From contig CASFTV010000017.1 in assembly GCA_949297765.1 (NCBI GenBank), positions 16,946 to 80,945 on the forward strand: DNA of 64,000 bases, given 5' to 3'. A program made the position numbers and the translations under genes. The DNA is from an uncultured bacterium. GTDB lineage: Bacteria > Verrucomicrobiota > Lentisphaeria > Victivallales > UBA1829. Below the pieces are notes generated by a model. It had not been told where the DNA came from, did no database searches, and was given only the letters and a program-made list of their open reading frames with translations. This document shows positions 33,349 through 43,027 of the stretch, one piece after another. How positions within the stretch are numbered: the first letter of the stretch is position 1; every line of letters begins with the position of its first letter.

Positions 33349-35162
33349 GGCGTTGTTTTCTCGTATAACCGGTATCCGTACTTGCGGAACTGTAATCGTA
33401 TTTCGCCGTTTTTCAAGCGCTGTTCAAGATCTTTCCGGAATTCTTCCGCCGCGTAGTCCGGAACCAGAAAGGATTTGACCGCCGGATTTGCCGCCGCCTC
33501 CCGATGGCGGTTCAGATCTCCCGGAAGCGAATACTCCACAAACACAAAGGAGTCCGGTCCGAATCCCGGGAGAAACTCCAGAAACTGATAATCGGTCGCG
33601 AAGGGGCGGAGACGGCCGCATTGCTCCAGTTCCCGGTTCAGTCCTGGCGATCCGATCCGGGTCTCCTGCTCCCGGTGGAGACGGCGGAAATCCGCCCGCA
33701 GAATCCCGGGAACAATCGCGGCGGCCGCTGTCACCGCAGCAAGTATTCCGAAACTCCAGCGCAGAGACGGCGTCCGCAGAATCCGGACCAGCGCGAATGC
33801 CGCTCCGCAGGCCAGAAGCGGCTGAAGCGGCATCAGATTGCGCAGATCGTAGCTGTAAAAAAGCATCCATACCAGCGTGTACGGAAGAGCCACCGCGTAA
33901 AACAGTCCGCTCCAGACCGGAACTCCGCGCGCGAAGACCAGAATCCCGATCGACAGCAGCAGCGCGCAGAGCAGCACAGGAAGACGGTCCGCATACAGAT
34001 TGACAACACCGCGGAAGATCCCTCCGGAAAAGTCGACCTTGGCACGGCGCACGCTGTCGGTCGGCACTCCGGCCAGAAGCCGGCAGAGAAAAACCTTTCC
34101 GGCGGCGGCCGCAATCTCGGCGCGGTTTTTTGTCCCGTAGATTTCGCAGGTGACGGTCCGGAACGTGGATGTTTCCTTTCCCCCGGCGGCCCGGCCGGCA
34201 AAGTAGAGATAGTACGGCGCGGCAAACAGCAGCGCCAGAAGGACATAAATCCCGAGCGCTCTGCGGAATCCGCGGCCCGGCGGAAAATCCAGGATGCGGG
34301 CAAGGATCGGGAGAAGCACCAGAAACACGATCCCCGACGGTTTCGTGCATGCCGCGCAAATCGCGGCTCCGCCCGCACAGAGCGCCGTTTTCCAGCTATG
34401 CTTTTCCTGTGCGGCCAGCAGAAACCCGATGGAGGCAAAACAGTAGAATGCAGCCATGAAGTCCACTTCTCCGCCGCCCGCGAGCGGATCGGTGTTGCGG
34501 AAAAACCAGGCTGTCAGCGGAATCGCCAGACAGAGTCCCGCCTCCCTTCTCCTTACGGCCAGATCCATCATGATCAGCGAGATCATCGCCGGACACAGCA
34601 ACGCGATTCCTTTCGGGACAAAGTTCAGCACCTCGCCGATGATCCGGTATGCGACGGCCCAGTTGCAGGGAACCAGCTGCGGATATCCGAAGGTCCGCTG
34701 TTCGGAAAATCTCCCCTCCGTCCATGCGACGGCCCAGCGGTTCCATGAAAGCACCGAATCCCAGGACAGAAAAATGGATCCGAAAGACCGGACCGCAATC
34801 CCCAGCTGGATCAGCTGGACGCCGGCCGCCAGAAAAAACGCGGCTTTTTCCAGGGTGCTTGTTCCGGGAGGGATCGGGAGGTCTTCCAGCCATTCCGGAC
34901 GTTTTCTCTCCCGGAAGTCCCGGATCAGAAAACAGATCAGAAGCCCTGTCTCCGCGAGCAGAAGAGGAAACATCGGAATTTCGTGGAATACGCCGAACGC
35001 CGAAAGCAGGAGAACAAACGCATAATTGAACAGTCCGCTCAGCACAAAGGAGAGAGGAAACACCGTCAGAGGAGATGCGGGACAGCGGAGCATCCGCAGG
35101 ATCAGAAATCCCGGCAGAAAAAACAGCTGGCAGAATGCCGCAAACTGAAGCAGAAGAAGCAT
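33345..35162 (-). CDS. GT39/ArnT-like membrane glycosyltransferase
   Basis: A 605-residue polytopic membrane protein with about a dozen hydrophobic segments. It starts MLLLLQFAAFCQLFFLPGFL. A large loop with WNRWAVAWTEGRFSEQRTFGYPQL precedes a Trp/Tyr-rich region, and a soluble C-terminal part (about 500-605) faces the periplasm. Layout matches polyprenol-phosphate-dependent transferases. The upstream part of the open frame was dropped because GAGG stands 9 bases before this ATG and hydrophobicity begins there. It lies between hpt and the GT2-GtrA fusion, and the two are probably partners in surface-glycan modification. Confidence 0.7.
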   Translation of the reverse strand: MLLLLQFAAFCQLFFLPGFLILRMLRCPASPLTVFPLSFVLSGLFNYAFVLLLSAFGVFHEIPMFPLLLAETGLLICFLIRDFRERKRPEWLEDLPIPPGTSTLEKAAFFLAAGVQLIQLGIAVRSFGSIFLSWDSVLSWNRWAVAWTEGRFSEQRTFGYPQLVPCNWAVAYRIIGEVLNFVPKGIALLCPAMISLIMMDLAVRRREAGLCLAIPLTAWFFRNTDPLAGGGEVDFMAAFYCFASIGFLLAAQEKHSWKTALCAGGAAICAACTKPSGIVFLVLLPILARILDFPPGRGFRRALGIYVLLALLFAAPYYLYFAGRAAGGKETSTFRTVTCEIYGTKNRAEIAAAAGKVFLCRLLAGVPTDSVRRAKVDFSGGIFRGVVNLYADRLPVLLCALLLSIGILVFARGVPVWSGLFYAVALPYTLVWMLFYSYDLRNLMPLQPLLACGAAFALVRILRTPSLRWSFGILAAVTAAAAIVPGILRADFRRLHREQETRIGSPGLNRELEQCGRLRPFATDYQFLEFLPGFGPDSFVFVEYSLPGDLNRHREAAANPAVKSFLVPDYAAEEFRKDLEQRLKNGEIRLQFRKYGYRLYEKTTP

Positions 35163-35166
35163 TGCG

Positions 35167-35676
35167 CTAATCCTCTGTCGCGACAAACGGACGATTCCGA
35201 CGGAGCCCGAAAGCGTCGTCCATTCCATACCCGTACACATAGCGGTCCGGAATGGTGAATCCGACATAGTCCGCCTGGAATTCCTGGATTCGTCCGGCGG
35301 GTTTGTCGAGGAGGACGCAGGTCCGCAGAGAAGCCGGATTCCGGAGCCGGATCCGTTCCATGATCTTCCGGAGCGTCACGGAAGAATCAAGAATGTCGTC
35401 CACCAGCAGGACATGCCGTCCCTCCAGAGGAAGGCGGAACGATTCCTCAAACGCCAGCTCCCCGCGCTGCGCGGATTTGTAGGAGGAGGCCTTGATGACG
35501 TCCAGATATGCGTCGACCCGGAGAAGGCGGAACAGATCCGCCGCGAACAGAAGCGCTCCGTTCGCAATGGCAATGACAATCAGTTCCTTTCCCCGGTAGT
35601 CTTCATTGATCCGATCCGAAAGAGCGGCAACGCGAGCTGCGATGGCGGAGGTGTCGATCAGAATGGCTTCGCTCAT
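35167..35676 (-). CDS. hpt: Hypoxanthine phosphoribosyltransferase
   Basis: A 169-residue purine-salvage enzyme converting hypoxanthine/guanine and PRPP to IMP/GMP. The PRPP-binding loop is VLLVDDILDSSVTLR, preceded by VIKASSYKS and followed by KPAGRIQEFQADYVGFTIPD, all typical of Hpt. The start overlaps the previous lipoprotein gene's stop by ATGA. It sits in a mixed operon with envelope and glycan genes, with queE at the other end. Confidence 0.93.
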   Translation of the reverse strand: MSEAILIDTSAIAARVAALSDRINEDYRGKELIVIAIANGALLFAADLFRLLRVDAYLDVIKASSYKSAQRGELAFEESFRLPLEGRHVLLVDDILDSSVTLRKIMERIRLRNPASLRTCVLLDKPAGRIQEFQADYVGFTIPDRYVYGYGMDDAFGLRRNRPFVATED

Positions 35677-36239
35677 GGGGCGCTCTTCACGGAGTTGAGG
35701 ATGAGTTCTTTGACATTCGCTATCTGTTTGGCGATCGCCTGCTTCATCGCTTCGGCGAAGGCTTCGGCGGAGGTCCCGGAAGCCGGAACGCGCGTGGTCA
35801 GAACGCGGGAAAACAGCGGGTCCCGCCCGTCCAGCAGCGAAACGGTGTACGCCGTTGCCAGAACGGCCGATGCGGATTGCTCATCAAACTCAAACGTCAG
35901 AATATTGGCGGAAAGTTTGAATGCGGGACTCTCCTGGGTCGCGGACTGAAACGCGGCCTGTAAACTCCGCGTCATGATGCGCGACGGCGTCTGGGACCAT
36001 TTGTTGTATTCATCAATGATCAGACGGCTGCCGTTCCGGCGGAGCATCTTGAACTTCGCCGGAGAGTCGGAGCGGACCGGAAGAACCTCCACCCGGAACG
36101 GAAAACGATGGAACGGTGTGCGGGCAATGTCAAACGTCCTCGTCTCCCGGATCTCCTGTTTCGGGAGATTGACGTTGAAACATCCGCAGAGGAGTCCGCC
36201 CGTCAGACAGAGGAGCAGCAATGACAAAAAAGATCTCAT
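35673..36239 (-). CDS. ABC-transport auxiliary lipoprotein (PqiC-like)
   Basis: A 188-residue lipoprotein. The signal peptide ends in the lipobox LLCGC (Cys 19). The mature part has the ABC_trans_aux layout: TRTFDIARTPFHRFPFRVEV, RRNGSRLIIDEYNKWSQTPS, then SANILTFEFDE and the helical end AEAMKQAIAKQIANVKELIL. Such proteins serve Mce/Pqi lipid-transport systems as outer-membrane partners; no other component is nearby. The start chosen matches the signal peptide and overlaps the LysM gene stop by ATGA. Confidence 0.75.
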   Translation of the reverse strand: MRSFLSLLLLCLTGGLLCGCFNVNLPKQEIRETRTFDIARTPFHRFPFRVEVLPVRSDSPAKFKMLRRNGSRLIIDEYNKWSQTPSRIMTRSLQAAFQSATQESPAFKLSANILTFEFDEQSASAVLATAYTVSLLDGRDPLFSRVLTTRVPASGTSAEAFAEAMKQAIAKQIANVKELILNSVKSAP

Positions 36240-37288
36240 TTTTTCCCTCCCTTCGACTCCGGCGCGGGCGGAATGACAAGAATCTGACCGATCTGCAGAA
36301 GATCCCGTCCTTTGAGAAGATCCGCATTGGCCTCCCGGATCAGACGGACCGCGGATGCTTTCCTGTAATATTTCAATGCGATTCCGTAGAGGGTATCGCC
36401 TTTCTGCACCTGATGGCGGCGTGCGGCAGGAGCGGATTCCGGCGTCTCCTGCGCCGGGGTCTTCACGCCGCCGGCCGCGTTCGGACTTTGTGCCGCGACG
36501 CTGGCATTTTCCCATTCATCCCCGGATTTCTCCGGCGGGGTGCCGGCTGGAGTCCGTTCCTGTGGAGGAGTCTGCGCTGTTTCGGCCGACTTCGGTTTTT
36601 CCGAAGGAGTCTGTGCCGTTTCGGCGGCCGGCTTCTTTTCTCCGGCGGGAGAGGTCTTTTCCGGCTTCGGGGGTTCCGTTCCGGCGGTCTGTGCCTGAGC
36701 CTGGGTCTGGGCGGATTGACGCTCCAGATTTTTCACAGTCTGACGGAATTTTTCGCTCTCCTTTGCAAAAGATTCGATGCGTTTGCGCATTTCCTCGTTC
36801 TGGGCGCGCAGGGTGTCGTTCTGAGAGCGGAGTTTCTGGCTGTAGGCGACATACTGATCGAGAATTTTCCGGGTTTTTTCCGCTTCTGCATATGCGCGGG
36901 CGGTGTCGGCGGATTCGAACCGTTTTGAAAGCTGTTCGAAAATTTTCCGTTTGGCCGATTCAATGAATGTCCGGATGTTTTCCGCATCGGGGGAGTTGCG
37001 GTTCAGCTCCAGAAAACGCTGATAGTGATAGACCGCCTTGTAGGGATCGTCCAGGTGATCGGTGTAGAGGGCGGCCAGCTCATAATGGACCGCGGGCGAA
37101 CGCGGGCATACATTGAGAAACTCTTCAAAATACTGTGCGGCTTCCTTGTAGTTGCCGGCGCTTCTGGAAGTTTCCGCCTTGACAAAAAACGGATGACTCT
37201 TTTCCTTGCCGACATAGTCGCCGCATGAGACCGTCAGAAGTGCAGCTCCGGTCAGAAGTATCAGCAGCAGCGGTTTTTTCAGATTCAT
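36236..37288 (-). CDS. LysM lipoprotein with TPR and coiled-coil regions
   Basis: A 350-residue lipoprotein. The lipobox is LTVSCGD (Cys 22). Residues 35-120 form a TPR-like region (YKEAAQYFEEFLNVCPRSPA), 125-195 a coiled coil (RSQNDTLRAQNEEMRKRIES), and 196-290 a low-complexity linker rich in Pro, Thr, Glu and Ala. LysM covers 293-340 (HQVQKGDTLYGIALKYYRKA, then NADLLKGRDLLQIGQILVI). It probably tethers the outer membrane to peptidoglycan. It is the first gene of the overlapping operon that runs down to queE. Confidence 0.82.
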   Translation of the reverse strand: MNLKKPLLLILLTGAALLTVSCGDYVGKEKSHPFFVKAETSRSAGNYKEAAQYFEEFLNVCPRSPAVHYELAALYTDHLDDPYKAVYHYQRFLELNRNSPDAENIRTFIESAKRKIFEQLSKRFESADTARAYAEAEKTRKILDQYVAYSQKLRSQNDTLRAQNEEMRKRIESFAKESEKFRQTVKNLERQSAQTQAQAQTAGTEPPKPEKTSPAGEKKPAAETAQTPSEKPKSAETAQTPPQERTPAGTPPEKSGDEWENASVAAQSPNAAGGVKTPAQETPESAPAARRHQVQKGDTLYGIALKYYRKASAVRLIREANADLLKGRDLLQIGQILVIPPAPESKGGKK

Positions 37289-37403
37289 AAAAGGCTCTCC
37301 CGGTTAAGCACGGAAATATACAGCCGTTTTTGCAGATTATCAAATCCGAAGCGGAACGGAACCCTTGAAAACAGGGAAAACAGCCGTTCAGACCGCGGAT
37401 GCT

Positions 37404-38252
37404 TCAGACCGCGCCCCTGCGTCCGGCGACCTCCGCGGCGAGACGATTTCCTTCCTCCAGCGCCTTTTCCAGCGTCGCGCCGGTCAGCCAGTGATACAGA
37501 AACGCCGCACTGAACGAATCCCCCGCGCCGACCGTGCTGACCACTTTCACGGGAAACGCCGGGGAATGGATTGTCCGCCCGTCCGTATAGAGATCACAGC
37601 CGTCCGGCCCGAGAGTCAGAAGCACCATCCGCACATGGAAGATCCGGGCGAATTCCTTCAGATCTTCCGGAAATCCGAACATCGACGCCAGCACCGGGAA
37701 TTCCTCCTCGTTCAGTTTGACGATGTCCGCCGATTCCAGCGATTCCCGGATAATCTCCTCCGTGTAGAAATGCTGACGCAGATTCACATCGTAAAAGAAC
37801 GGACAGTGCAGCATTCCCCGGAGACGGCTCAGCGATGCGCGCGATTCCGGAGAACGCTGCGCCAGCGTCCCGAAACAGAACAGATCCGCATCCCGGCAGA
37901 TCTCCGGAAGAGGAATGTGGTCGTACGCCGTATCAGCGGCAAATTCATACGATGCTGTTTTGCGTTCATCCAGAGAAACGGTCACGGTCCCGGTGGGGAA
38001 TTTTTCCAGCACGGCCACCGTGCCGGTATTCAGCCCGAATCCGCGGATCTGCTCCAGAGCCGACGTCCCGAGCGCATCGGTCCCGACCGCCGAAATCAGC
38101 GTTGTTTCCGCCCCCTGACGATGAAGATGCACCGCCAGATTCAGCGGAGCCCCTCCCAGACAGGGGACGCCTTCAATCACATCAAACAGAATCTCCCCGA
38201 ACGAGATCACCTTCGGCGGATGATGAAAAACAGTTTTTCTTTCAGCTCCCAT
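37404..38252 (-). CDS. PfkB-family sugar kinase (fructokinase-like)
   Basis: A 282-residue ribokinase-family kinase. It starts VISFGEILFDVIEGVPCLGG with GAPLNLAVHL (substrate site). The catalytic motif STVGAGDSFSAAFLYHWLTG (Asp is the base) is near residue 235. Layout and the FGEILFD start are fructokinase-like; the exact sugar is unknown. The ATG used follows AAGGAAGG; a GTG three bases earlier is possible. The start shares bases with the stop of the upstream membrane transferase gene (TGATG). The residues after the last helix are RRGAV, as in fructokinases. Confidence 0.85.
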   Translation of the reverse strand: MGAERKTVFHHPPKVISFGEILFDVIEGVPCLGGAPLNLAVHLHRQGAETTLISAVGTDALGTSALEQIRGFGLNTGTVAVLEKFPTGTVTVSLDERKTASYEFAADTAYDHIPLPEICRDADLFCFGTLAQRSPESRASLSRLRGMLHCPFFYDVNLRQHFYTEEIIRESLESADIVKLNEEEFPVLASMFGFPEDLKEFARIFHVRMVLLTLGPDGCDLYTDGRTIHSPAFPVKVVSTVGAGDSFSAAFLYHWLTGATLEKALEEGNRLAAEVAGRRGAV

Positions 38253-39619
38253 CACTCAAACCTTCCTTTCTTTTCAGATTGAAGTGGATGGATTTCTGTT
38301 TTCCCGGGAAACAGATGCGGAAAGATCTTTTTCAGAACCGCGTGAAGGGCAATCGCACTGAAAACGATCAGTCCCGCATCCAGAAACGGAATCCGGTAAC
38401 GCATGTAGATAAAGGTCAGCGTGTGGGCAAGGAACCCTCCGGCGAATATGAATGCAAACGGAACAAATATCCTCCACTCTTTCCGGCGGATCCAGATGCC
38501 CGCTGCAGCGGTTCCATAGAGGAACAGTTCCCAGAGCGTGAATCCCCAGAACATCAGCGGAGAATGCACCCCGCGGACCGGCCAGGGACAGACAAACTGC
38601 CATCCCTTTCCCACCAGAAGACAGAAAAACTTCCATGTCCCCATTGCACGGATTTCCTCCAGAGCCTTCCCCATCATATAAGTATCCTGAAGCGCCGGTT
38701 TTCCGGAATAGGATTCCGGCAGGGAGCTGACCAGCCGGATCGTTTCCCGCCAGCCTTTGTCCTGATGATACAGAAACGCCTCTCCTGAACCGGCTTGATA
38801 GGCTTTCCCGTTTTCCTGGTTATTTCCAAGATAAAAAGTGTAGCCGCCGAAGAACGTGGTCAGCGAGAATTTTCCGAACAGAACCTGATTCCGGATTCCG
38901 AACGGAAGCATCAGAAAAAAGAAGCAGAGACCATATAGAAGCGCGCTGCGGAAGCAGCGGAAATGGAGCAGGGAGGCTGGACGTTTTGTCTCCCGGAGCA
39001 CGTCGAACGCATCCAGCAGAAACAGCAGCAGGATGCCCCCCGGGAGGAAGATCAGTCCGGTCGGCCGGGTCAGTGCCATTCCTGTTCCCGCGACAGCGAG
39101 GAGAACCGTCCTTTTCCAGCCTGCTTTCATCAGGAAGATTCGGAAGAAACAGAGAATCCACAGCAGGAAGAGTGTTTCGGTGCAGAACTGGAGGGAGTAT
39201 TCCAGAATCAGCGGATGAATATTGTAGAGAATCAGCGCGAACCAGGCGGTAAAGCGCGACGGATCTATTTTTGCTGTCGTCAGGAATATCATCCAGGATG
39301 CGAGCGTTGCCAGAACGGCCTGAAGCAGGGGATAGGCCGTTGCGGGCGGAAGGCCGGTCCGGAGCAGCAGCCCCGCAAGGAAGGAAAGCAGCGGGGAACG
39401 GTAGGCCTCAGGAAGCGGTTCTGTCCTCGGCGGTTCATAATAACGCGGCTTTTCGATGAGCATGCGTCCATATTTGGCGAACGTCTCAGCCATTTCGGCG
39501 TACTCCCGGCCATCATTGTGGTAATAAAACGACGGCTTTTCCCGGATAAACAGAAATCCTGCAGAAAAATGAATCAGAAACAGGGCCGTCAGAACCAGAT
39601 ATAAAACGGTGTTGCGCAT
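38252..39619 (-). CDS. GT39/ArnT-like membrane glycosyltransferase
   Basis: A 455-residue polytopic membrane protein with about ten hydrophobic segments. It starts MRNTVLYLVLTALFLIHFSA. The first periplasmic loop NDGREYAEMAETFAKYGRML fits the Asp-containing loop of ArnT/PMT-like transferases. A second loop carries LPEAYRSPLLSFLAGLLLRT. The open frame extends upstream, but GGGAG lies 5 bases before this ATG and the hydrophobic start fits. It diverges from the peptide-export cassette and precedes the PfkB kinase. Substrate is unknown. Confidence 0.7.
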   Translation of the reverse strand: MRNTVLYLVLTALFLIHFSAGFLFIREKPSFYYHNDGREYAEMAETFAKYGRMLIEKPRYYEPPRTEPLPEAYRSPLLSFLAGLLLRTGLPPATAYPLLQAVLATLASWMIFLTTAKIDPSRFTAWFALILYNIHPLILEYSLQFCTETLFLLWILCFFRIFLMKAGWKRTVLLAVAGTGMALTRPTGLIFLPGGILLLFLLDAFDVLRETKRPASLLHFRCFRSALLYGLCFFFLMLPFGIRNQVLFGKFSLTTFFGGYTFYLGNNQENGKAYQAGSGEAFLYHQDKGWRETIRLVSSLPESYSGKPALQDTYMMGKALEEIRAMGTWKFFCLLVGKGWQFVCPWPVRGVHSPLMFWGFTLWELFLYGTAAAGIWIRRKEWRIFVPFAFIFAGGFLAHTLTFIYMRYRIPFLDAGLIVFSAIALHAVLKKIFPHLFPGKTEIHPLQSEKKGRFE

Positions 39620-39779
39620 GGTGTCTCCCCTTGAAAACAGTAAAAGTCCAGGAAATTTCTCAATATATCCCGTTCCGCTCTTTTTTACAAGGTGCGGAAA
39701 AAAGAAAAATAAAAAAACGGAGCCGGTTGCAACCTGTTTTTTTTGGATGTAGATTATGGAAAACCTGGAAGGACCGCGC

Positions 39780-40832
39780 ATGAACGACGGAAACGAAAAA
39801 CAGTTTTTTTCGGAAAAAGCGCTGGAAAACCTGGAAAGCGGACGGCAGAGCGAACTTCTGACGAACACCGTCAGCTTCTGGAACTGGTTTTCCCTCGCGG
39901 CACTGACCTTTTTTCTCGCGGCGGCGCTGTACTGGGGGTTCTTCGGGACGATGACGGAAAATGTCCGCGGACTGGGAATTACCGTCAGCGGGGGAATTGA
40001 AGCGATTGTCGCCCGGAGCAGCGGAATCATCCAGAATCTCAATATTGCGCCGGGAGAGCATGTGATCCGCAATGAAATCGTCGGCCAGCTTTCCGACAAT
40101 CAGGCGTTCCACAACCTGAAACGAGCGGAAATCGAATACAAGGAGTTCCTGCGCAGAACGGAAGCCGTCTCCGGGGCGGCTCGACGGGAAAAGGAGAACG
40201 CGGACTCCGGGCTTCAGGAACTCCGGACCACATTGGAATTGAAAAAACAGGAACTGGAACTGGAGCGCCGTTTTTTTCAGGAAAACATCTGGCTCCGCTC
40301 CAACTCCGAGGGGACGGTCATAGAGATTCTCAAAGGTCCCGGCGATGCGGTGTCGGCAGGTGATACCATCGCCCTTCTGAGCCGTTCCGAACAGAAGTTC
40401 CGCAAAGTGATTGCATTTGTCCCCGTGGAAATGGGCAAGAAGGTGAAACCCGGAATGAGCGCTTACTTCGCTCCCGGGTCCCTGAAACCCCAGGATTACG
40501 GATATGTCCGGGGGGTGGTCCGGGAAACCAGCCAGTTCGCCGTCAACAGCGATTCCATTGTGACGGAACTGAAAAACCGCGATTTTGCCGCTGCCGTTTC
40601 CAAAACCGGAGTTCAGGCGCGGCTTGTGATTGAGCTGCTGCCCGACCGGAAAACGGTCAGCGGCCTGAAATGGACCAGCCGGAACGGAACGGATATTGCG
40701 GTGGATTCCGGCACGGTCGGCCGGGTGATCATCAACACGGAATACCGTTCGCCGATTTCGTATGTGATTCCGTTCTTCCGGGAAAAGGTGTTCGGGATCG
40801 GCCGATCGGACTTCCCGGAGGAGCGGCAATGA
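39780..40832 (+). CDS. NHLP bacteriocin system secretion protein (HlyD-like)
   Basis: A 350-residue membrane-fusion protein and first gene of the peptide-export cassette. One membrane helix near residues 36-55 (FSLAALTFFLAAALYWGFFG) is followed by a periplasmic part. That part has a biotinyl-lipoyl-like half (GIIQNLNIAPGEHVIRNEIV), a short helical hairpin, and the second half (LRSNSEGTVIEILKGPGDAV). It links the inner-membrane exporters to the outside. ATG at 39780 is chosen because AAGGA is 6 bases upstream; an earlier ATG at 39756 has no good site. The stop overlaps the next gene by ATGA. The C-terminal VGRVIINTEYRSPISYVIPF block is typical of this NHLP subgroup. Confidence 0.85.
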   Translation: MNDGNEKQFFSEKALENLESGRQSELLTNTVSFWNWFSLAALTFFLAAALYWGFFGTMTENVRGLGITVSGGIEAIVARSSGIIQNLNIAPGEHVIRNEIVGQLSDNQAFHNLKRAEIEYKEFLRRTEAVSGAARREKENADSGLQELRTTLELKKQELELERRFFQENIWLRSNSEGTVIEILKGPGDAVSAGDTIALLSRSEQKFRKVIAFVPVEMGKKVKPGMSAYFAPGSLKPQDYGYVRGVVRETSQFAVNSDSIVTELKNRDFAAAVSKTGVQARLVIELLPDRKTVSGLKWTSRNGTDIAVDSGTVGRVIINTEYRSPISYVIPFFREKVFGIGRSDFPEERQ

Positions 40833-43027
40833 AATTCTGGAAGGATCTTCTGCACAGCCTCTCCCGGCGGAGGTGTTTCCACAAACGCTGCAAAACTCCG
40901 ACCGTTCTTCAGATGGAAGCGGCGGAATGCGGAGCCGCCGCCCTTGCGATGATCCTTGCATATCACCGGTATTATGAGCCGCTGGAAAACCTGCGGATCG
41001 CCTGCGGAATTTCCCGGAACGGCAGTCTTGCGGTCAATCTGATCCGGGCCGCGAAGGAACGGGGCTTCCGGGCGAAGGGGTGCAAACTTCCCGTTGACCG
41101 GCTGACCGCTTCTCCGCTCCCGATGATTCTTTTCTGGGAATTCAATCATTTTGTGGTGCTGGAGGGACGGATCGGCGACCGGTTCTACCTCAACGATCCG
41201 GCAAAGGGGCCGTACCATCTGCCGCTGGAGGAGTTCGAACGCTCCTATACGGGGATCGCGCTCCTGTTTGAGCCTTCGCCGGAATTTGTTCCGCACGGGA
41301 GGAGGCGCGGCGTGTTTTCGGTGCTCCTGCCGCTGCTGAAGAAGGTGCGGCTGGCGGTCGCCGTTGGTTTCTGGGCGGGATTCCTGCTGGTGATTCCGGG
41401 GCTTGCGGGGCCGACGTTCCTCAGAGTGTTTGTGGATGATGTGATGAACGACCGGCCGGAGTGGCTGTCTCCGCTTCTTCTGATCTGTCTGCTGACGCTG
41501 ATTGTGGAAGCCGCGCTGGTCTGGCTGGAACATGCGGCGCTGCGGCGCGGAGAGCTGAAGCTCGCCGCGGAAAATACGCTGACCGTGCTTGTCCGCCTCA
41601 TGGTTCTGCCGATGGATTTTTTCCTTCAGCGCTCGTCCGCCGATCTTCCGTCGAGAGTACGTCTGAACCGGGAGATCGCCCGGATGTTTTTTTCACAGGT
41701 CGTCGCGAATGGCGTGAAGATTTTTACGGCGCTCTTCTTTCTGATACTGATGGTCCATCTGGATCCTCTGCTTTCCTGTATTGCCGCGGGGACGGCGGTG
41801 CTGAGTTTTTTTGCACTGAGTCTGGTGGGACGCGGGACCCGGATTCTGAATCAGAGTTTTGAAATTTCTTCCGCGCGCCTTCACTCCTGTACAATGACCG
41901 GAATCGGAATGATGGAAAGTCTGCGGGCCGCGGGGAGGGAAGATGAGTATTTCGTGGAATGGAGCGGGTATCTGGCGGAATATGCGGCGAAACGGCAGAA
42001 AATGCAGTATGTCTCCACTCTGCTTTCACTGCTGCCGGTCCTGCTGCTCGGGATGAACGGGGTCCTGGTGCTGTGTGTCGGGTCGTGGCGCATCATTGAA
42101 GGGGAGATGACGCTGGGAAGCATGATGGCGTTCACCGTGCTGACCGGCGGTTTCCTGGCGCCGGTGAACCGGATCGTCATGTCGGGCGCCAAACTGCAGA
42201 CCCTGAAAAACAATATGGAGCGAGTGGAGGATATCCTTCTCTGCAGTGCGACGGAACAGCCGGCGGATCTCTCGTCCGGAGCAGTTCCGCGCGGGGGAAA
42301 ACTGGAGCTGCGGGATGTGTCGTTTGGATACAGCCGTCTGGAGAAGCCGCTGATCGAACACATTTCTCTCACGCTGAATCCCGGACAGAGGATTGCTCTG
42401 GTCGGAACTTCCGGATCCGGGAAGAGCACGGTTGCAAAGCTTGCCTCGGGACTTTATCGACCCTGGTCGGGAACGGTTCTCCTGAACGATCGTGCTCTGG
42501 CGGAGTGTTCCCGGGAGGAGGTGGTGCGGTCGATCGCCTCTGTGGATCAGAACATCATGCTGTTTTCCGGATCGGTCGGGGAAAATCTGACCTTGTTCCA
42601 GCGGAAGAGCAACTCCTCCGGTCTTTACCGGGCGCTGCGCGACGCTTCCATCGACCGGGAACTGGCGGAACGCGGTCCCGTTCTGGACGTTCCCGTGGGA
42701 GAGATGGGAAACAATCTTTCCGGCGGCCAGTGCCGCCGTCTGGAGCTGGCCCGCGCGCTGGCCCGCGAGACGCCGATTCTGATCCTCGACGAAGCGACCG
42801 CCTCTCTGGACTCCGTTGCGGAGGCGCAGATTGATCAGGCCATTCGCCGCCGCGGCTGTTCGTGCCTGATCGCGGCCCATCGCCTGAGCACCATCCGCGA
42901 CTGCGATGAAATTCTTGTTCTCGCGCACGGAAGGATCGTCGAACGCGGCACCCATTCCGAACTGATGGCCCGCAACGGCGAATACCGCCGTCTGATGGAG
43001 GCGGAAACGGAGGCGGAACATGTCTGA
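40829..43027 (+). CDS. NHLP/bacteriocin ABC exporter with C39 peptidase domain
   Basis: A 732-residue peptidase-containing ABC transporter. The C39 protease (1-150) has its catalytic Cys 34 in QMEAAECGAAALAMILAYH, His 107 in FNHFVVLEG, and Asp 123 in LNDPAKG. Five to six membrane helices lie at about 165-440. The ATPase (from about 490) has GTSGSGKST, LSGGQCRRLELARAL and LILDEATASLD. It should cut a precursor after Gly-Gly and export the tail; the 47.6 kb peptide has such a site. It overlaps its neighbours by 4 and 8 bases. Confidence 0.93.
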   Translation: MKFWKDLLHSLSRRRCFHKRCKTPTVLQMEAAECGAAALAMILAYHRYYEPLENLRIACGISRNGSLAVNLIRAAKERGFRAKGCKLPVDRLTASPLPMILFWEFNHFVVLEGRIGDRFYLNDPAKGPYHLPLEEFERSYTGIALLFEPSPEFVPHGRRRGVFSVLLPLLKKVRLAVAVGFWAGFLLVIPGLAGPTFLRVFVDDVMNDRPEWLSPLLLICLLTLIVEAALVWLEHAALRRGELKLAAENTLTVLVRLMVLPMDFFLQRSSADLPSRVRLNREIARMFFSQVVANGVKIFTALFFLILMVHLDPLLSCIAAGTAVLSFFALSLVGRGTRILNQSFEISSARLHSCTMTGIGMMESLRAAGREDEYFVEWSGYLAEYAAKRQKMQYVSTLLSLLPVLLLGMNGVLVLCVGSWRIIEGEMTLGSMMAFTVLTGGFLAPVNRIVMSGAKLQTLKNNMERVEDILLCSATEQPADLSSGAVPRGGKLELRDVSFGYSRLEKPLIEHISLTLNPGQRIALVGTSGSGKSTVAKLASGLYRPWSGTVLLNDRALAECSREEVVRSIASVDQNIMLFSGSVGENLTLFQRKSNSSGLYRALRDASIDRELAERGPVLDVPVGEMGNNLSGGQCRRLELARALARETPILILDEATASLDSVAEAQIDQAIRRRGCSCLIAAHRLSTIRDCDEILVLAHGRIVERGTHSELMARNGEYRRLMEAETEAEHV

